Below are positions 1-8,171 of a stretch of 64,000 nt of DNA, in pieces. Made by a program: the position numbers and the translations under genes. The notes under the pieces are model-generated. The model saw nothing but the letters and a program-made list of their open reading frames with translations. It did not search any database and was not told the origin of the DNA. Origin of the DNA: Bradyrhizobium mercantei. GTDB lineage: Bacteria > Pseudomonadota > Alphaproteobacteria > Rhizobiales > Xanthobacteraceae. Every line of letters starts with the position of its first letter. Positions within the stretch are counted from its first letter, which is position 1. The DNA is taken from assembly GCF_001982635.1 (NCBI RefSeq), contig NZ_MKFI01000004.1, forward strand, positions 861,609 to 925,608, given 5' to 3'.

Positions 1-42
1 GCGGCGCGACGGGTCCAGGGATGGAAGGGCCGATTTATCCAT

Positions 43-56
43 TTTATGATCATAAA
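43..56. promoter_or_regulatory. AT-rich perfect palindrome
   Basis: TTTATGATCATAAA is a perfect 14-bp palindrome in an otherwise GC-rich stretch. It lies about 160 bp beyond the end of the leftmost permease gene and may be an operator or promoter element for a gene off the left edge. No gene is visible in positions 1-218. Confidence 0.35.
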
Positions 57-90
57 TAGGATCGAGATGGCTTGGCAAGGGGGCGCATGC

Positions 91-178
91 CGTCATGGCC
101 GGGCTCGTCCCGGCCATCCACGCCTCTCTTTATCAACCGACCAAGACGTGGATGCCCGGGACAAGCCCGGGCATGACG
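91..178. repeat. Dispersed palindromic repeat, type A, copy 1
   Basis: The arms begin CGTCATGGCCGGGCT and end AGCCCGGGCATGACG, and would fold into a long imperfect stem. A second copy lies at 16384-16471 with the same arms and a different centre. Both are intergenic, just past a gene 3' end. Confidence 0.8.
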
Positions 179-218
179 AATGCATTGTTGGGAACTTGGA
201 GGAGAAGTTCGGCTTCGC

Positions 219-1340
219 TCAGTTGTGCGTACGCTGCGCTTCGAGGCTACGGCTGTAGCGCGACATCGCAAAGCAAAACATGAAGTAGATCACGCCGACG
301 AAGACGTAGACCTCGACGCTGAAGGACTGCCAGGCCGGATCGACGATCGCGGTCTTGGCTGTGGTCAAGAGATCGAAGATGCCGATGATCAGGACCAGGC
401 TGGTGTCCTTGAAGAAGGCGATGAAGGTGTTGACGAGCGGCGGGATCACGTGGCGGATCGCCTGCGGCAGCACGATCAGCGCGTGCTTCTCCCAGTACGA
501 CAGGCCGAGCGCATCGGCCGCCTCATATTGTCCGCGCGGCACCGCCTGCAAGCCGCCGCGCACGACTTCGGCGAGATAGGCGCCGGCATAGAGGATGAAG
601 GCGATCTGCGCGCGCAGCAGTTTGTCGATGTTGACGCCGTCGGGCATGAACAGCGGGAACATCACGCTCGCCATGAACAGCAGGCTGATCAGCGGCACGC
701 CGCGGATCAGCTCGACATAGAGCACGCAGAGCGAACGGATCGCCGGCAGCTTCGAGCGGCGGCCGAGTGCGACCAGGATGCCGAGCGGGAAGCCGAACGC
801 CAAGCCAAAGGTCGCGAGGATCAGCGTCACCGGCAGGCCGCCCCAGCGGTCCTGCGTGACAAAGGACAGGCCAAGGAATCCGCCCCACATCAGGCAGCCG
901 ATCACGGCCAGGGCCGCGGCCCACAGCAGGAACAGCTCCTTGCGCCAGAAGCTGCGGCGGCTCGAGACCGCGAACAGCGCGATGAAGATCACCACCGCAA
1001 GCGCCGGCCGCCACTGCTCGTCGAACGGATAGGTGCCGAACAGGATGAAGCGGTACTTCTCGGGAACGACCGCCCAGCAGGCGCCGGCGCCGCGCAGTGC
1101 GCGGCAGGCAGAGGTGTCGTTGCCGGAGACGATCCAGACCGCATTGGCAATGCCCCATTGCCAGAACGCGATACAGGCCTTGCCGAGCACGAACAACAGC
1201 AGCAGCGTCATGATGCTCGAGGGTATCGAGGCGAACAAATTGGCACGCAGCCACGCGGTGAAATGACCGCCGAGTGCCCGGGGTGCGGGCCGCGGGCCGA
1301 TCGGCAACGGATCCTGCGGAAGGTGGGCGACCGAGCTCAT
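219..1340 (-). CDS. Amino-acid ABC transporter permease, AapM type
   Basis: Inner-membrane permease of a polar or general amino-acid ABC importer. At 373 residues it has the long N-terminal part typical of AapM/AapQ proteins, then a binding-protein-dependent transport domain whose C-terminal half carries the EAA-type loop (QYEAADALGLSYWEKHALI) that contacts the ATPase. The start chosen (MSSVAHL) sits directly against the stop of the AapQ-type gene, so the two are translationally coupled. No ATPase gene (AapP) follows in the 218 bp left in the window; it may lie further left or the pair may share an ATPase encoded elsewhere. Family assignment is firm, substrate is not. Confidence 0.9.
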   Translation of the reverse strand: MSSVAHLPQDPLPIGPRPAPRALGGHFTAWLRANLFASIPSSIMTLLLLFVLGKACIAFWQWGIANAVWIVSGNDTSACRALRGAGACWAVVPEKYRFILFGTYPFDEQWRPALAVVIFIALFAVSSRRSFWRKELFLLWAAALAVIGCLMWGGFLGLSFVTQDRWGGLPVTLILATFGLAFGFPLGILVALGRRSKLPAIRSLCVLYVELIRGVPLISLLFMASVMFPLFMPDGVNIDKLLRAQIAFILYAGAYLAEVVRGGLQAVPRGQYEAADALGLSYWEKHALIVLPQAIRHVIPPLVNTFIAFFKDTSLVLIIGIFDLLTTAKTAIVDPAWQSFSVEVYVFVGVIYFMFCFAMSRYSRSLEAQRTHN

Positions 1341-1341
1341 G

Positions 1342-2529
1342 TCAGCGCTCCACCAGCGCGATCCGCGCATTGTACCAGTTCATGAACAGGCTGATGCCGA
1401 GGCTGATGGTGAGGAACACCATCATGATCAGCGCGATCGACTCGATCGCCTGCCCGGTCTGGTTCAGCGTGGTGTTGGCGACCGAGACGATGTCCTGGTA
1501 GCCGACCGCGACCGCGAGCGACGAGTTTTTCGTCAGATTGAGATACTGGCTGGTCATCGGCGGGATGATGACGCGCAGCGCCTGCGGCAGCACGATGTGT
1601 TGCAGCACGAAGCCGCGCTTCAGCCCGAGCGCCTTGGCGGCCTCCGACTGGCCGCGCGGCACCGCCTGGATGCCGCTGCGCACGATTTCCGCAATAAAGG
1701 CCGAGGTATAGGTGACGAGCGCGATCAGCAGCGCGAAATATTCGGGCGCCAGGGTCAGCCCGCCGACGAAGTTGAAGCCGCGCAGCTCGGGCAGCGTGAT
1801 GCTCCAGCTTGCGCCCGCGAGCCACGACACCAGCGCGGGCAGCGCGACGACGAGGCCGAGCGCATATGGCCACGCCGGCCGCGCGCGGCCGTCGAGCATT
1901 TGCTGCGCGATCAGGCGGCGCCTGACGAAGTGGAAAACGATCAGGCCGGCGATCACAGCGAGGATGGTCCACCAATTGGCCTCGCTCAGCGGGACCGACG
2001 GCAGGATCAGGCCGCGATTGGAGAGATAGACGCCCTCAACCGGCTTCCAGGCCTGGCGCGCCGCCGGCAGGCCCTGCATCAGCACGTACCAGAACAATAG
2101 CTGCAACAGCAGCGGCAGGTCGCGCAGCACCTCGACATAGACAGCGGCGAGCCGCGCCAGCAGCCAGTTCGACGACAGCCGCGCGATGCCGACCAGCGTG
2201 CCGATCACGGTCGCCAGCACGATCCCGATCACGGCGACGCGCAGCGTGTTGACGATGCCGACGATGAAGGCGCGCAGATAGGTGTTCTTCGGCGTGTAGT
2301 CGATCCAGCTGTCGGCGATCGGCATGCCGGCCTCCCGGCCGAGGAAGGCAAAGCCGGTCGAGATGCGCCGCACCGAGAGATTATGGACCGCGTTCGACCA
2401 CAGGAAGGCGACGACGGCGACCGCGATGCCGACCACGAGGATCTGCCAGAACAGGCCCGCGACGCGGGGATCGCTGAGCGAAAGCCGCCACGGCCGGGCG
2501 GGAGGGCGTTTCGGCGTCGATGTCGTCAC
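1342..2529 (-). CDS. Amino-acid ABC transporter permease, AapQ type
   Basis: A 395-residue membrane protein that pairs with the AapM-type permease downstream to form the channel of an amino-acid importer. One N-terminal membrane segment (about residues 28-50) is followed by a long insert and a C-terminal transport domain with the conserved QSEAAKALGLKRGF loop. The start is a GTG at 2529. It is the first gene of the leftward arm and reads away from a perfect inverted repeat at 2585-2621 shared with the RpiR-type regulator, so regulator-controlled expression is likely. The cognate binding protein is probably the AapJ-type gene of the rightward arm. Confidence 0.9.
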   Translation of the reverse strand: MTTSTPKRPPARPWRLSLSDPRVAGLFWQILVVGIAVAVVAFLWSNAVHNLSVRRISTGFAFLGREAGMPIADSWIDYTPKNTYLRAFIVGIVNTLRVAVIGIVLATVIGTLVGIARLSSNWLLARLAAVYVEVLRDLPLLLQLLFWYVLMQGLPAARQAWKPVEGVYLSNRGLILPSVPLSEANWWTILAVIAGLIVFHFVRRRLIAQQMLDGRARPAWPYALGLVVALPALVSWLAGASWSITLPELRGFNFVGGLTLAPEYFALLIALVTYTSAFIAEIVRSGIQAVPRGQSEAAKALGLKRGFVLQHIVLPQALRVIIPPMTSQYLNLTKNSSLAVAVGYQDIVSVANTTLNQTGQAIESIALIMMVFLTISLGISLFMNWYNARIALVER

Positions 2530-2584
2530 AGCACAAGGATCCCGGTGAGAAGCGATCTTCTGCCATGCGCTCTTATGCGCGCGT

Positions 2585-2621
2585 CATATGTTGCACCAAA
2601 TTGATAATTGTGCAACATATG
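2585..2621. promoter_or_regulatory. Perfect 12-bp inverted repeat, probable RpiR operator
   Basis: CATATGTTGCAC (2585-2596) and its exact complement GTGCAACATATG (2610-2621) flank a 13-bp AT-rich spacer. The element lies between divergent permease and regulator genes and ends 5 bp before the regulator ATG at 2626, so a bound protein would block the regulator ribosome site and both promoters. Autoregulation is inferred. Confidence 0.75.
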
Positions 2622-2625
2622 TTTC

Positions 2626-3501
2626 ATGGCCCAGGCTCAGCCGAAACCATCGCCCCTGAACGAATTGTGCAGCGCATTGCCGTCGCTGCCAATGCGCTTG
2701 CAGGAGGTCGGCCGGTTTGTCGCAGCCAATGATTACGACGCCACCACGCGCTCGATGCGCGAGCTTGCCTCCGTCGCGGGCGCCGATCCTGCCTCCTTTA
2801 CCCGTCTGGCAAAAGCGCTCGGCTATTCCGGCTGGGATGAATTGCGCGCCGCGCTCACCGAGGCGCGACGGCCGGCACAGGGCTCGCCGTTCTCCGGCCG
2901 TGCCAAAAGCCGCCGCGGCGGGCCGAATGCCGATGTCAAACTGGTGCATGACAAGCTCGAGGCGGAAGCCGCGGGCCTTGCGCGGATTTCCGCGAATGCG
3001 ATCGCGGATGCGGCGCGTGCGCTGCACACGGCAAACCGGATCTGGATCACCGGCTTTCGCAGCTGCCGCAGCGTCGCGGAACTGCTGACCTATCAGCTTC
3101 GCCTGTTCCGGCCCGACGCCGTGCAGCTGGTCGGCGGTTCCGGCCCGTTCGATCTCGACCACGGCGCCTTCCGCACTGAGGACGCCGTGGTCGTGATCGG
3201 CTTTGCGCCCTACACGCTGGTCAGCGTCGAGACGGCCCGCGCGGCGCATCAGGCGCGCGCGACGCTGATCGCGATCGCCGACACGATCGCAGCGCCGATG
3301 GCCGAGGGCGCCGATCACCTGCTGCTGTTCGAGGCCGCCTCCTCGCCCGGCTTCTTCCCGAGCCTCACCGGCGCGATCGCCGTCGCGCAGTCGCTCGCCG
3401 CCGTCGCCTTCACGCTGGGCGGCGCGGGCGCAAAACGCAAGCTGGAGGAGACCGAGGCCAGGCTTGCCAAGATGTCGCAATACACTGTCGAGAAAGGATG
3501 A
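2626..3501 (+). CDS. MurR/RpiR-family transcriptional regulator
   Basis: A DNA-binding regulator of 291 residues. Residues 1-77 form an RpiR-type helix-turn-helix (LASVAGADPASFTRLAKALG), and residues about 115-250 form a SIS domain of the kind that binds sugar phosphates or related ligands in this family. ATG 2626 was chosen because upstream codons lie inside the palindromic operator; no strong ribosome site is visible. The gene overlaps the aminotransferase start by ATGA, so it heads the rightward operon. It probably senses an amino acid or derivative handled by this locus; RpiR proteins with amino-acid transport neighbours are common in rhizobia, but the ligand cannot be read from sequence. 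Confidence 0.88.
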   Translation: MAQAQPKPSPLNELCSALPSLPMRLQEVGRFVAANDYDATTRSMRELASVAGADPASFTRLAKALGYSGWDELRAALTEARRPAQGSPFSGRAKSRRGGPNADVKLVHDKLEAEAAGLARISANAIADAARALHTANRIWITGFRSCRSVAELLTYQLRLFRPDAVQLVGGSGPFDLDHGAFRTEDAVVVIGFAPYTLVSVETARAAHQARATLIAIADTIAAPMAEGADHLLLFEAASSPGFFPSLTGAIAVAQSLAAVAFTLGGAGAKRKLEETEARLAKMSQYTVEKG

Positions 3502-4862
3502 CCGTCATGGCCGCCAACAAGAGCCGCGTGATGCATCGCAGCCTGCGCGAGACCCCGCCGAAGGCGGTTGGCGGCGAAGGCGTCTGGTTGATCGGGGAGG
3601 ACGGCCACCGCATTCTGGATTCCTCCGGCGGCGCCGCGGTGTCCTGCCTCGGCCATCAGCATCCGCGGATTCTTGCCGCGATCGCCAAGCAGGCCTCAAG
3701 GCTTGCCTACGCGCACACCAGCTTCTTCTCATCGGAGCCTGCGGAAGAGCTCGCCGAGCGGCTGGTTGGTCACGAGCCCGGCGGGCTCGGTTATGTCTAC
3801 TTCGTCAGCGGCGGCTCGGAGGCGATCGAGGCCTCGATCAAGCTGGCGCGGCAATATTTCATCGAGCGCGGCGAGCCGAAGCGCGCACGCTTCATCGCGC
3901 GCCGCCAGAGCTATCACGGCAATACGCTCGGCGCGCTGTCGGCCGGCGGCAATGCCTGGCGCCGCGAGCCCTACGCGCCGCTGCTGTCGCCGTCGTTCAG
4001 CCACGTCACCCCCGCCTTCGCCTATCACGAGAAGCGCGACGATGAATCCGAGGCCGCGTTCGTGGCCCGGCTTGCCGCCGAGCTCGAGGCCGAATTCCAG
4101 CGGCTCGGCCCCGAGAACGTCGCGGCCTTCATCGCCGAGCCCGTGGTCGGTGCCACTGCCGGCTGCGTGCCGGCACCGGAAGGTTACTTCAAGGCGGTGC
4201 GCGAGATCTGCAACCGCCACGGCGCGCTTCTGATCCTCGACGAGGTGATGTGCGGCATGGGCCGCACCGGCACGCTGCATGCGTGGGAGCAGGAAGGCAT
4301 CTCGCCCGACATCCAGGCGATCGCCAAGGGTCTCGGCGGCGGTTATCAGCCGATCGGCGCGATGCTCGCGAACGGCAGCATCGTCGACACCGTGCGCAAC
4401 GGCTCCGGCGCGTTCCAGCACGGCCACACATATCTGGCGCATCCGCTCGCCTGCGCCGCTGCGCTCGAGGTGCAGAAGACGATCGCAGAAGAGAAGCTGC
4501 TCGACCAGGTCAAGGAGCGCGGCAGACAGCTCGAGCAGCGGCTGATCGAACGCTTCGGCAATCACCGCCATGTCGGCGACATCCGCGGCCGCGGCCTGTT
4601 CTGGGGCATCGAGCTGGTCGCCGACCGCGGCACGCGGCAGTCGTTCGATCCCAAGCTGAAATTGCATCAGCGGATCAAGTCCGCGGCGTTCGCCGGCGGC
4701 CTCGGCTGTTATCCGTCGGGCGGCACCGCCGACGGACAGCGCGGCGACCATGTGCTGCTCGCCCCGCCCTATATCGCAACTTCCAGCGACATCGACATGA
4801 TCGTCGAAAGACTAGGCGCTGCGGTAGACAGCGCGTTGAAGGACATCGGTCACGGAGCGTGA
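3498..4862 (+). CDS. Class III PLP-dependent aminotransferase
   Basis: A cytoplasmic transaminase of 454 residues, fold type I, class III (omega-aminotransferase group). The diagnostic stretch ILDEVMCGMGRTGTLHAWEQ is followed by DIQAIAKGLGGGYQPIGAM, where the Lys of AKGLGGG should carry pyridoxal phosphate. ATG 3498 overlaps the regulator stop; a second in-frame ATG follows three codons later. It sits between the RpiR regulator and an AapJ-type binding protein, which suggests that it removes the amino group from the compound the transporter brings in. Related enzymes act on diamines, beta-amino acids or 2-aminoisobutyrate, so the substrate remains open. Confidence 0.9.
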   Translation: MTVMAANKSRVMHRSLRETPPKAVGGEGVWLIGEDGHRILDSSGGAAVSCLGHQHPRILAAIAKQASRLAYAHTSFFSSEPAEELAERLVGHEPGGLGYVYFVSGGSEAIEASIKLARQYFIERGEPKRARFIARRQSYHGNTLGALSAGGNAWRREPYAPLLSPSFSHVTPAFAYHEKRDDESEAAFVARLAAELEAEFQRLGPENVAAFIAEPVVGATAGCVPAPEGYFKAVREICNRHGALLILDEVMCGMGRTGTLHAWEQEGISPDIQAIAKGLGGGYQPIGAMLANGSIVDTVRNGSGAFQHGHTYLAHPLACAAALEVQKTIAEEKLLDQVKERGRQLEQRLIERFGNHRHVGDIRGRGLFWGIELVADRGTRQSFDPKLKLHQRIKSAAFAGGLGCYPSGGTADGQRGDHVLLAPPYIATSSDIDMIVERLGAAVDSALKDIGHGA

Positions 4863-4904
4863 TCCGGAGAGGATCATGCTGAAACAGGAACGGAGGAGGA
4901 CAAA

Positions 4905-5915
4905 ATGAGGAAGGTATTGATCGCGGCGAGCCTGCTCGTCGCAGGGCTCTCGACCGCAAGCGCGGCGACGCTCGACACCGTCAAGCAGCGCGGCACGCTG
5001 GTGTGCGGCGTCTCGACCGGTTTTGCCGGCTTCTCGGCGCCGGACTCGCAGGGAAACTTCAAGGGCCTCGACGTCGACTATTGCCGCGCGCTCGCCGCCG
5101 GCATCCTCGGCGACCCCGCCAAGGTGCGCTATGTCGCGCTGACCGCGCAGAACCGCTTCACCGCGCTGCAATCGGGTGAGATCGACGTGCTCTACCGCAA
5201 CTCGACGCAAACATATCTGCGCGGCACCACGCTCGGCCTGCGCCAGGGCCCGGTCAATTTCTACGACGGCCAGGGTTTTGTGGTGAAGAAGGACCTCGGC
5301 GTGAAGGAGCTGAAGGATCTCAAGGGCGCCACCGTCTGCGTCGCGCAGGGCACCACGCATGAGGTGACGCTCGGCGATTACGGCCGCGCCAACGGCATCG
5401 ACTGGAAGCCTTTGGTGTTCGATCGCCCCGACACCATGTACCAGACCTTCTTCGGCGGCCGCTGCGATGCCATGACGCAAGACGCTTCCGCACTCGCCGG
5501 CGCAGTCGCGACCGCCGCACCAAAGGCCGACGACTACGTCGTGCTGCCGCAGACCATCAGCAAGGAACCGCTCGGCCCGTTCACCCGCAACGGCGACGAG
5601 GTCTGGAGCGACATCATCACCTGGCTGCATTACGGCCTGGTCGAAGCCGAAGAGCTCGGCGTCACCCAGGCCAATGTCGACGAGATGACGAAGTCGCAGG
5701 TCCCGGCGATCCAGCGCCTGCTCGGCGCATCCGGCGATCTCGGCTCGCGGCTCGGCCTCGACAACAAATGGCTGGTCGGAGCGATCAAGGCCGGCGGCAA
5801 TTACGGCGAGATCTTCGAGCGCAATGTCGGCAAGGCGAGCCCCCTGAAACTCGAGCGCGGCCTCAACGCCACCTGGAGCAAGGGCGGCTTGATGTACGCG
5901 ATCCCGTTCAAGTGA
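4905..5915 (+). CDS. Amino-acid ABC transporter substrate-binding protein, AapJ type
   Basis: Periplasmic receptor of 336 residues with a Sec signal peptide (MRKVLIAASLLVAGLSTASA, cleavage near residue 20) and a family 3 solute-binding fold (TLVCGVSTGFAGFSAPDSQG, FKGLDVDYCRALAAGILG). Length and sequence match the AapJ group (about 340 residues). A clear ribosome site (GGAGGAC) precedes ATG 4905. It follows the aminotransferase by 42 bp and probably delivers substrate to the AapQ/AapM-type permeases transcribed the other way. Confidence 0.9.
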   Translation: MRKVLIAASLLVAGLSTASAATLDTVKQRGTLVCGVSTGFAGFSAPDSQGNFKGLDVDYCRALAAGILGDPAKVRYVALTAQNRFTALQSGEIDVLYRNSTQTYLRGTTLGLRQGPVNFYDGQGFVVKKDLGVKELKDLKGATVCVAQGTTHEVTLGDYGRANGIDWKPLVFDRPDTMYQTFFGGRCDAMTQDASALAGAVATAAPKADDYVVLPQTISKEPLGPFTRNGDEVWSDIITWLHYGLVEAEELGVTQANVDEMTKSQVPAIQRLLGASGDLGSRLGLDNKWLVGAIKAGGNYGEIFERNVGKASPLKLERGLNATWSKGGLMYAIPFK

Positions 5916-5937
5916 TGACCTGAAAATCCATCTGTCC

Positions 5938-6022
5938 CGTCATTGCGAGCGAAGCGAAGCAATCCATCGCGCCGCAGGCATAGAGATGGATTGCTTCGTC
6001 GCTATCGCTCCTCGTAATGACG
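5938..6022. repeat. Dispersed palindromic repeat, type B, copy 1
   Basis: The element starts CGTCATTGCGAGCGAAGCGA and ends with a near-complement CTCGTAATGACG, with internal arms AAGCAATCCATC and GATGGATTGCTT. Other copies lie at 8065-8155 and, with an inserted module, at 14822-14944. Confidence 0.85.
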
Positions 6023-6040
6023 AGTTGATAGATTTAAAAT

Positions 6041-6113
6041 CTCGCCCCGCTCGCGGGGAGAGAGCCCCTCACCCAACCTCTCCCCGCGAACAGCGGGGAG
6101 AGGGAGAAGAAAC
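6041..6113. repeat. Dispersed palindromic repeat, type C, copy 1
   Basis: Rich in CTCGCCCCG, CGGGGAGAG and CCCCTCACCC blocks that pair with one another. It abuts the start of the racemase-family gene at 6121, so it lies in that gene's leader. A related copy lies at 33950-34092. Confidence 0.8.
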
Positions 6114-6120
6114 AGCGATC

Positions 6121-6756
6121 ATGCGCATCACGCTCATTCACGCCCTCAAGCACTCGATCGTGCCAATCGAGGCCTCGTTCGCACGGCTGTGGCCGGAGGC
6201 GCGGCTGATGAACCTGCTCGACGACAGTCTCTCGGCCGATCTCGCGCGCGACGGCAAGCTCACCGAGCGCATCACCGAGCGCTTCCTGACCATGGGCCGC
6301 TATGCGGCAAGCACCGGCGCCGACGGCATTCTGTTCACCTGCTCGGCGTTCGGGCCCTGCATCGAGGCGGTGGCGCGCGCGCACGCGCCGATGCCGGTCT
6401 TGAAGCCGAACGAGGCGATGATCGAACAGGCGGTGGCGAAGGGAAAACGGATCGGCCTGCTCTCGACCTTCCCGCCGACGCTGGTGTCGATGCCGCCGGA
6501 ATTTCCGTCGTCCGTGACGCTGGTGCCGAAGCTCGCCAAAGGCGCGCTGGCCGCGCTCGATCGCGGCGACCGCGCCGAGCATGATCGCATCGTGGTCGAG
6601 GCGTCCAAGGAGCTGCGCGACTGCGACCTGATCGCGCTCGCGCAGTACAGCATGGCGCCCGCAGCCGAGCGCGTCACTGACGCCACCGGCCGCGAGGTGC
6701 TGACGACGCCCGACAGTGCGGTCAAGAAGCTGAAGGCGATGCTCGGCGTTAGCTAG
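6121..6756 (+). CDS. Aspartate/glutamate (hydantoin) racemase-family protein
   Basis: A 211-residue protein of the Asp/Glu racemase superfamily. The first catalytic-Cys motif is clear (FTCSAFGPC, near residue 75), but the second expected Cys position reads LIALAQYSM, with Gln instead. One-Cys members of the superfamily include non-racemase enzymes such as arylmalonate decarboxylase (although there the other Cys is kept), so racemisation should not be assumed. The start chosen is ATG 6121, directly after a type C repeat and a GGGAGAAGAA ribosome site; upstream in-frame codons lie in the repeat. It lies 205 bp after the binding protein gene and is probably the last gene of the amino-acid locus. 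Confidence 0.8.
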   Translation: MRITLIHALKHSIVPIEASFARLWPEARLMNLLDDSLSADLARDGKLTERITERFLTMGRYAASTGADGILFTCSAFGPCIEAVARAHAPMPVLKPNEAMIEQAVAKGKRIGLLSTFPPTLVSMPPEFPSSVTLVPKLAKGALAALDRGDRAEHDRIVVEASKELRDCDLIALAQYSMAPAAERVTDATGREVLTTPDSAVKKLKAMLGVS

Positions 6757-6767
6757 GACACCGCTGC

Positions 6768-6912
6768 GTAGGGTGGATTAGCCGACCACGTCCTCGGTCG
6801 CTCAACGAGCGAAGGCGGAAGGCGTAATCCACCGCGACGCTGATGGCGGATTACGCCGGAGCCTGTCATCGGGCCGCGCTCTGCGCGGACCCGTTGGGCT
6901 AATCCGCCCTAC
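6768..6912. repeat. Dispersed repeat, type D (fills most of the 6757-7080 gap)
   Basis: Ends GTAGGGTGGATTAGCC and GGCTAATCCGCCCTAC are complementary at 15 of 16 positions. An internal module at 6857-6900 (CGGAGCCTGTCATCGGG to ACCCGTTGGGCT) recurs inside a different repeat at 14893-14934. The rest of the 324-bp gap holds a GCCTCCGCGGAGGC palindrome (6987-7000) and an inverted repeat at 7004-7027; no gene is seen. Confidence 0.8.
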
Positions 6913-7003
6913 AGTTTTGCTTGTTCGGGCGGTAGTGGCTTTTGGCCCGTAGCCGACAATCAAGTTGATCGATAGTGTGCCGCGCAGCCTCCGCGGAGGC
7001 TCG

Positions 7004-7027
7004 TGTGACGTCACGTTCTGCGTCACA
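7004..7027. promoter_or_regulatory. Inverted repeat TGTGACG-N10-CGTCACA
   Basis: A perfect 7-bp inverted repeat with a 10-bp spacer, beginning with the 10-bp palindrome GTGACGTCAC. It lies 54 bp before the DUF3829-type gene. It resembles CRP/FNR-superfamily half-sites (TGTGA/TCACA), but the spacing is not the classical N6. Confidence 0.4.
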
Positions 7028-7080
7028 TAATCTTCATGCTGAGGCGGCCAACTTCCGGCTGAGATGAGGGCAAAATCCCG

Positions 7081-8022
7081 ATGCGAAATACGGCATTCCT
7101 TGTGGTTGCAGCGCTCACTGCTGTTCTCGAACCGGCCGCAGCTCAGCAGGCCCCGCCTGCGTCATCCGCAAGCGCACAACTGACGCAGAAGATGAACGCC
7201 TATGTCGGGTGCATCAACCGTCTCTCGGCGCGATCGTACGAATCCCGCGAACGCTACTTTTCCTGGGCCGCCAAGAGCGGTCCGACCGGCAAGGAGCGGA
7301 TCATCTACGGCACCTACACGATCTACGACACCTCCGACTGCAAGACGAGCGTCGCAGCCGCCAATGCGGCGGACCCGCACGATGCCGGGCTTGAAGCCGC
7401 GGCGAATGCCTATGTCGCGGCCGTCACCACGCTCGAACCGCTGTTGAAGGAGGCGGACGACTACTATTCGCAGGAGAATTACAAGGACGACAAGATGGCC
7501 AAGGGCAAGGCGCTGCATCCGCGCCTGGTCGCGGCATGGGATGCGTTTGCCGGCGCCGACAAGGCGCTGCGCGCCGGCGTCGAGGCGATCAATGACAAAC
7601 GCGCCGCCGAGCAGCTGGCCGCGATCGAGGCGAGCGAAGGCCGCAAGTCGCACTACTATGTCGAGGCGCTGATGATCCAGGCCAAGCGCGTGCTTCGCGC
7701 GCAGCAGGCCGACAAACCGGACCTCGACGCGGTCACCCAGGCGCTTAACGAGTATGAGGCGACGGTGAAGGCAGCCGAGGACGCCTCGGGCAAGGACGGC
7801 GACGTCAAGCTCGGCTCGATGTTCATCGGCAGCGCCAAGTCATTCCTCACCACGGCGAAGCAGCTGATGCGCCGCGTTCGCGACAAGGTGCCCTACAGCT
7901 CGGGTGAGAAGATGATGCTGAGCAATGCCGGCGCCGGCTGGATGGTGGAAGGATCCCCGGCCCGGCTGATGCGCGACTACAATCAGCTGGTCGACGGCTA
8001 CAACCGCGGCGCCCGCATTTGA
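7081..8022 (+). CDS. Secreted YiiG-like protein, DUF3829 type
   Basis: A protein of 313 residues with an N-terminal signal peptide (MRNTAFLVVAALTAVLEPAAAQ). The mature part is largely helical and charged. It opens with KMNAYVGCINRLSARSYESRERYFSWA and includes a YYSQENYKDDKMAKGKALHPRL-type stretch, features I associate with DUF3829 (YiiG-like) proteins of unknown function. It stands alone: the upstream gap is filled by repeats and an inverted repeat, and the next gene is convergent. It probably works in the periplasm; no catalytic residues can be named. Confidence 0.65.
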   Translation: MRNTAFLVVAALTAVLEPAAAQQAPPASSASAQLTQKMNAYVGCINRLSARSYESRERYFSWAAKSGPTGKERIIYGTYTIYDTSDCKTSVAAANAADPHDAGLEAAANAYVAAVTTLEPLLKEADDYYSQENYKDDKMAKGKALHPRLVAAWDAFAGADKALRAGVEAINDKRAAEQLAAIEASEGRKSHYYVEALMIQAKRVLRAQQADKPDLDAVTQALNEYEATVKAAEDASGKDGDVKLGSMFIGSAKSFLTTAKQLMRRVRDKVPYSSGEKMMLSNAGAGWMVEGSPARLMRDYNQLVDGYNRGARI

Positions 8023-8064
8023 GTGGCCGCGCCACCCGATCGTGCGGCGCTGAATGGGCATGAT

Positions 8065-8155
8065 CCCGTCATTGCGAGCGAAGCGAAGCAATCCATCGCG
8101 CGGCACACGCGGAGCCATGGATTGCTTCGTCGCTGTCGCTCCTCGCAATGACGGG
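8065..8155. repeat. Dispersed palindromic repeat, type B, copy 2
   Basis: Nearly the same arms as 5938-6022, here with perfect ends (CCCGTCATTGCGAG and CTCGCAATGACGGG). It fills the space between two convergent genes, where such a hairpin could also protect or end transcripts. Confidence 0.85.
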
Positions 8156-8171
8156 AGACTCCGCTCATAGC

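Noticed and set aside
180..1385. 401-codon frame antisense to the AapM-type permease, and similar long antisense frames elsewhere (for example 23919-25451, 60855-63188)
   Set aside because: The translations are rich in Arg, Asp, His and Gln with no domain pattern. They mirror conserved genes on the other strand and are usual artefacts of high GC content.
91..8155. CRISPR array or insertion sequence among the repeats
   Set aside because: The repeats are single palindromic units at scattered gene ends, with no regular spacers, no transposase and no flanking target duplications that I could see.
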